This document shows positions 14,876 through 18,219 of a stretch of 18,219 nucleotides of DNA, piece after piece (positions within the stretch are counted from its first letter, which is position 1; each line of letters starts with the position of its first letter). A model generated the notes under the pieces. The model was not told the origin of the DNA. It did no database searches and was given only the letters and a program-made list of their open reading frames with translations. A program made the position numbers and the translations under genes. This DNA comes from an uncultured Oscillospiraceae bacterium. GTDB lineage: Bacteria > Bacillota > Clostridia > Oscillospirales > Oscillospiraceae. Location: positions 1-18,219 of the forward strand of contig CAKSXP010000008.1 in the NCBI GenBank assembly GCA_934515035.1, written 5' to 3'.

Positions 14876-15484
14876 ATGAAACACATGAAAGAATTCGTAA
14901 AGGGCGCTCTGACCGATTACGTTCTGCTTGCCATACTCTTTATCGCGCTCGGAATAATCTTTCTCGTATTCCCGGAGACCTCCGGTAAGCTTGTATGCTA
15001 TCTTCTTGCCTCGGCGCTCTGTCTGCTCGGTCTGGTCCGTACCGTGAAGTATTTCCGCCGGCGTGTTGCATACAGCGAATACCGGCTGGATCTTGTCAGC
15101 GGCATAATCCTGCTCGGAGTCGGCGTTTTTGTTTTTGCAAAGCCGGAGCTCATCATGTCCATACTGCCGACGGTCATCGGCATCGCCGTCCTTATCGACA
15201 GTCTGGTAAAGCTCCAGAGCACGGTTGATATGCTCCGCCTGCGCGTTTCAAGCTGGTGGCTCTCTCTCATCATCACAGCCGTGACCGCCGTCCTCGGTAT
15301 CGTCATGGTGACCGACCCCTTCGGTACCGCCGCCATGCTCCTGCGCTTCATCGGCGTCTCGCTCATAATCGCGGGCGGACTGGACGTCTGGTCCGTCGCC
15401 TCGCTCTCGCACCAGATCAAAAAGTCCCAGCGTTCCTCCGCACAGGACGGAGATTATATCGACGTGGACTGCACGGATGTCTGA
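14876..15484 (+). CDS. DUF308 / HdeD-family membrane protein
   Basis: 202 residues. It contains about six hydrophobic helices arranged as repeated pairs: about 16-33, 37-54, 73-88, 93-110, 127-144 and 153-170. The short loop motif KPELIMSILPTVIGIAVLIDSLVKL is typical of DUF308, the family of E. coli HdeD, linked to acid stress but without a known biochemical activity. The last 30 residues are polar and acidic (DGDYIDVDCTDV), a cytoplasmic tail. AAGGAG at 14863-14868 supports the start. It is the first gene of a three-gene operon; the next begins 22 nt after its stop. Confidence 0.85.
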   Translation: MKHMKEFVKGALTDYVLLAILFIALGIIFLVFPETSGKLVCYLLASALCLLGLVRTVKYFRRRVAYSEYRLDLVSGIILLGVGVFVFAKPELIMSILPTVIGIAVLIDSLVKLQSTVDMLRLRVSSWWLSLIITAVTAVLGIVMVTDPFGTAAMLLRFIGVSLIIAGGLDVWSVASLSHQIKKSQRSSAQDGDYIDVDCTDV

Positions 15485-15506
15485 TAAATGATAGGAGTTG
15501 AGGATA

Positions 15507-16895
15507 ATGCCTGATTTTTATGAAGCTGTCTGGATCTTTCTGATCTATTCTTTCCTTGGCTGGTGCACCGAGGTCGTGTTCCAGGCGGCATGCCACGGAA
15601 AATTTATCAACCGCGGCTTTCTCAACGGTCCGGTCTGCCCGATTTACGGCTTCGGCGTTCTCAGCGTCGTCATCTGCCTGACGCCGCTCAAGCACAGCTT
15701 TATTCTGCTGTTCGTCGGTTCCGTGATACTGACCTCCGCATTGGAGTTTGTGACCGGCTTTGTGCTGGAAAAGTTCTTCCACGACAAATGGTGGGACTAT
15801 TCCAACGAGCCTTTCAACCTGATGGGCTATATCTGCCTGCTCTTTTCCCTTCTCTGGGGCATCGCCTGCGTTATTGTCATTGATGTTATCCATCCCATAA
15901 TCATGCGTGCCGTCGACTGGATACCGCACACGCTGGGCATCGTCCTCATCTGCGTTTTTCTCGCCGCAATGATAGCCGACGCCGTTGTCTCCATCTCCGC
16001 CGCCGTCAAGATGAAGCATCGCCTCATCCGCAGGCAAGAGCTTGCGGAAAAGCTTCATGACGTATCCGACCACATCGGCGAATCCCTTGCTGAAAACGCG
16101 ATCGATGTGCGCGAAAAGCTGGAAAGCGGAAAGAGCGAGCTTGAACAGCTGCGCGAAAAATACCGCGAGCTTGCGGAAAACCACACCCCCGTCCAGAAGC
16201 GTCTGCTCGAATCATTCCCTGACCTGAAAAAAGGCCGCTACCGCCGGAGCATCGAACGCATAGACCTGTTCTGGCGCGCCGAAAAAGCCGCCGCATCAAG
16301 AAAAAAGCCTTCTCGCATCGCGGCCTTCCGTGCCGAGCGCGAGCCCGTTTCCCTCTTCGGTTACCGCAGCATCCTTGGGCCTGTGGCCGACGCCGCGGAG
16401 CGCCGGAGTCCGGAGACGGACGGCCATTCCGAAAACACCGCGAAACTCGTGTCCGCTCTCTGCGGCGCCGTGCGCATCAACGCATATGACGCCGCCTGCA
16501 CCGAGACCGCCGCGGCGCTCTGGGGCGTCAGCCTTATCTCCGGCAGCGAGGCGGAGGGCGCGGAACTCCTGAGCGCGGCCGGATGTCCGGACAGGGTCTG
16601 TCTTACTCTCCGCTCCTGCTCCGAGCATTGGGACGGAAGCGGCCCGCGGGCGCTTGCCGGCGAAACCATCCCGCTCACTTCAAGGATACTGCTGCTCTGC
16701 GGCGATGTGGAAAAGCTCCTTCGCAGCGGCCGCGGCAAAGACGAATGCCGCAGCGTGCTCCTCGACCGGCGCGAAAAGCAGTACGACCCGGCACTGGTTG
16801 ACATAATGTTGGACAATTGGGACAGCATCGTATCGTCGTCCCTTGTTGAAAATTCGGAAAAAGGAGATGTACACAATGACCTCAGGAAAGCTTAA
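15507..16895 (+). CDS. Membrane protein: ABC_trans_CmpB-like N-terminus fused to a degenerate HD-GYP-like domain
   Basis: 462 residues. Residues about 5-168 hold about five membrane segments and match the putative ABC-transporter type IV family (PF06541): IYSFLGWCTEV, INRGFLNGPVCPIYGFG, WWDYSNEPFNLMGYICL. Residues about 172-228 are charged and probably a helical or coiled-coil linker, followed by a basic stretch to about 280. Residues about 303-445 resemble an HD-GYP domain: GHSENTAKL, then SEHWDGSGPRALAGETIPLTSRILLLCGDVEKLL, then YDPALVDIML. The metal site is lost: the usual LHDIGK position reads LWGVSL, HHE reads CSE, and GYP reads GPR. Cyclic di-GMP hydrolysis is therefore not expected; binding or protein interaction is possible. 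The ATG at 15507 is preferred to TTG at 15498, with AGGAG at 15493-15497. It overlaps the next gene by 20 nt, so translation is probably coupled. The HD-GYP call is by eye. Confidence 0.8.
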   Translation: MPDFYEAVWIFLIYSFLGWCTEVVFQAACHGKFINRGFLNGPVCPIYGFGVLSVVICLTPLKHSFILLFVGSVILTSALEFVTGFVLEKFFHDKWWDYSNEPFNLMGYICLLFSLLWGIACVIVIDVIHPIIMRAVDWIPHTLGIVLICVFLAAMIADAVVSISAAVKMKHRLIRRQELAEKLHDVSDHIGESLAENAIDVREKLESGKSELEQLREKYRELAENHTPVQKRLLESFPDLKKGRYRRSIERIDLFWRAEKAAASRKKPSRIAAFRAEREPVSLFGYRSILGPVADAAERRSPETDGHSENTAKLVSALCGAVRINAYDAACTETAAALWGVSLISGSEAEGAELLSAAGCPDRVCLTLRSCSEHWDGSGPRALAGETIPLTSRILLLCGDVEKLLRSGRGKDECRSVLLDRREKQYDPALVDIMLDNWDSIVSSSLVENSEKGDVHNDLRKA

Positions 16896-18198
16896 AAAAT
16901 CGCTCAGCCTGATCCTTGCGCTTGTGCTCACAATAAGCGTTATGGCCGCGCCGGCCTTCGCCGCAGGTTCTCTCGGCAGCTTTGTCGGCAAGCGCAGCTA
17001 CCGCTGGGGACAGTACAGCGACGTAAACGAAAGCAAATGGTACGGAGCAAATCAGCAGGCCGTGATAAAGTCCGCATATCAGTTCGGGCTCATGGAAGGC
17101 AATGCCGACGGCACTTTTGCCCCCGAGAGCATCTTTCTCATCTGCCAGATCATAACCATGGCTGCACGTATCCACAACATATACAACGGCGGCACCGGGA
17201 TATTCCCGAGCGGCAGCCCGTGGTATCAGCCTTATGTTGACTACGCGACAGCAAACTCCATCGTTTCTGCCGACTACGGTTTCGATCTTACCGAACCCGC
17301 GCCCCGCTGGCTCGTTGCCGACATATTCGCAAGCTGCCTTCCGGAGAGCGAACTTCCGTCCCTCACGACCATAACGAGCCTTCCCGACGTCGATGTGAAC
17401 TCTTATTACAATCACAGCATAGTTCTGCTCTATGAGGCGGGCGTACTGCGCGGCAGCGACGAATACGGCACCTTCCATCCCTATGACTACATCACGCGCG
17501 CCGAGACGGCTGCCATCGCTTGCCGTCTGGTCTCTCCCTCGCTCCGCAAGGCTCTGGATCCTCCTGATTATCTTATCAGAGGCTACACCGACCAGCAGAT
17601 CGCGGATTACTTCGTCGAGATCGCCTTCGGCGGCGAATACGGCGGCGACAACACGCGGCTCTGCAAATGGAGCGACAGGATCGTAGCCGACATACAGGGC
17701 TATACGACCGACGAGGACTGGGAAAAGATCGACGCGCTTTTTGCAAAGCTCAATTCCATCGAGGGCTTCCCCGGCATCGTTCCGGCGGACTATTACTCCC
17801 TTATCCCGAATCTCACGGCGTATGTCGTGCCTCCCAAAGACTTTGGTGAATACATCTACGGACTTCCCGACGACGACCTCTGGGGCTTCGCGGAGTACTA
17901 TTATAATACCACTACCAGTATTATCTATCAGGGAACGGTCCTTCTCCCCTCCGAGGAGGCAAACCAGTGGTACCGCAATTCCATCATCTGTGAAGAGCTT
18001 ATCCAGGTCCTCGGCCTGGCACAGGATTCCTGGCTGTATCCGGACAGCATCTTCTATCAGGACTCCAACGACACGCAGTGGCCCACCGAGCTTGACTGGA
18101 CCGTTGTGCGGCTGCTTTATAACCCCAGAATGAAAGCCGGTATGACGAAGGCTCAGGCCCGCGCGACAGCGCTCCAGCTTATAGATTCCTGGAAATAA
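16876..18198 (+). CDS. Exported S-layer-homology protein with a C-terminal DUF2927-like domain
   Basis: 440 residues. The signal peptide is clear (GKLKKSL, hydrophobic core, APAFAA near 25-30). SLH-type repeats, which bind pyruvylated secondary cell-wall polymer, follow. The first is at about 46-103 (YSDVNESKWY, GLMEGNADGTFAP). A weaker one is at about 115-155 (WYQPYVDYATANSIV). The third, at about 168-220, is the best preserved (LPDVDVNSYYNHSIVLLYEAGVLRGSD, ITRAETAAI). Residues about 240-440 resemble DUF2927: ICEELIQVLGLAQDSWLYPDSIF and LDWTVVRLLYNPRMKAGMTKAQA. The first pattern recalls a metalloprotease helix without the HExxH histidines, so no protease activity is claimed. ATG at 16876 is chosen over upstream in-frame ATGs because AAGGAG (16861-16866) fits it and the signal peptide starts there. 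It overlaps the preceding gene by 20 nt. Confidence 0.88.
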   Translation: MTSGKLKKSLSLILALVLTISVMAAPAFAAGSLGSFVGKRSYRWGQYSDVNESKWYGANQQAVIKSAYQFGLMEGNADGTFAPESIFLICQIITMAARIHNIYNGGTGIFPSGSPWYQPYVDYATANSIVSADYGFDLTEPAPRWLVADIFASCLPESELPSLTTITSLPDVDVNSYYNHSIVLLYEAGVLRGSDEYGTFHPYDYITRAETAAIACRLVSPSLRKALDPPDYLIRGYTDQQIADYFVEIAFGGEYGGDNTRLCKWSDRIVADIQGYTTDEDWEKIDALFAKLNSIEGFPGIVPADYYSLIPNLTAYVVPPKDFGEYIYGLPDDDLWGFAEYYYNTTTSIIYQGTVLLPSEEANQWYRNSIICEELIQVLGLAQDSWLYPDSIFYQDSNDTQWPTELDWTVVRLLYNPRMKAGMTKAQARATALQLIDSWK

Positions 18199-18219
18199 TT
18201 TTCTGAACATACGCAAAAA

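Noticed and set aside
15417..16184. A 255-codon minus-strand open frame opposite the CmpB-like region
   Set aside because: No ribosome site or domain, and it spans the junction of two well-supported plus-strand genes.
16882..18216. A 444-codon minus-strand open frame opposite the SLH gene
   Set aside because: The plus-strand frame has a signal peptide, SLH repeats and a ribosome site. The antisense frame shows no domain and is explained by codon bias.

Overview
The window looks like a chromosome segment of an anaerobic, moderately GC-rich member of the Bacillota, probably class Clostridia and perhaps Oscillospirales. The evidence is strong AGGAGG-type ribosome sites, a class III (oxygen-sensitive) ribonucleotide reductase with its activase, a BioY/BirA biotin system, SLH surface protein, DUF975 and SEDS proteins. 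The taxon is inferred from gene content; no rRNA or other taxonomic marker is present. No tRNA, rRNA, CRISPR array, insertion sequence, integrase or phage gene was seen, and coding style is even throughout, so this reads as core chromosome.

Layout. (1) 1-2002, plus strand: the 3' part of a SEDS (FtsW/RodA/SpoVE) peptidoglycan polymerase, then birA. (2) 2112-2642, minus: bioY, converging on birA across a 16-bp stem terminator and preceded by a near-perfect BirA operator. (3) 2816-3322, plus: a GNAT acetyltransferase. (4) 3433-4191, minus: a DUF975 membrane protein with a clear promoter. (5) 4319-8222, plus: nrdD, whose promoter carries two NrdR-like boxes 32 nt apart; then a membrane-anchored double SH3b protein; then the activase nrdG. 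(6) 8326-13334: the oxidative arm of the citric acid cycle, arranged divergently. Aconitase and NADP-isocitrate dehydrogenase form a minus-strand operon (ATGA overlap), and citrate synthase is on the plus strand, with two opposed promoters in the 237-bp gap. (7) 13408-14532, minus: a short-chain dehydrogenase and a small NTF2-like protein. (8) 14876-18198, plus: an envelope operon of a DUF308/HdeD membrane protein, a membrane protein fused to a degenerate HD-GYP domain, and an exported SLH protein with a DUF2927-like C-terminus.

How the parts work together. Citrate synthase, aconitase and isocitrate dehydrogenase would take acetyl-CoA and oxaloacetate to 2-oxoglutarate and NADPH, as expected of an anaerobe using a horseshoe cycle for glutamate synthesis. 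BirA probably represses bioY in response to biotinyl-AMP, coupling biotin uptake to protein biotinylation. NrdG installs the glycyl radical on NrdD, and NrdR probably represses nrdD when dATP is plentiful.

The most novel item is the gene at 15507-16895. It combines an ABC_trans_CmpB-like (PF06541) membrane domain, a charged helical linker and an HD-GYP-like domain that keeps the WDGSG and IPL signatures but has lost the metal ligands and the YP of GYP. It overlaps the SLH/DUF2927 gene by 20 nt. The SH3b protein placed between nrdD and nrdG is the second most unusual arrangement.
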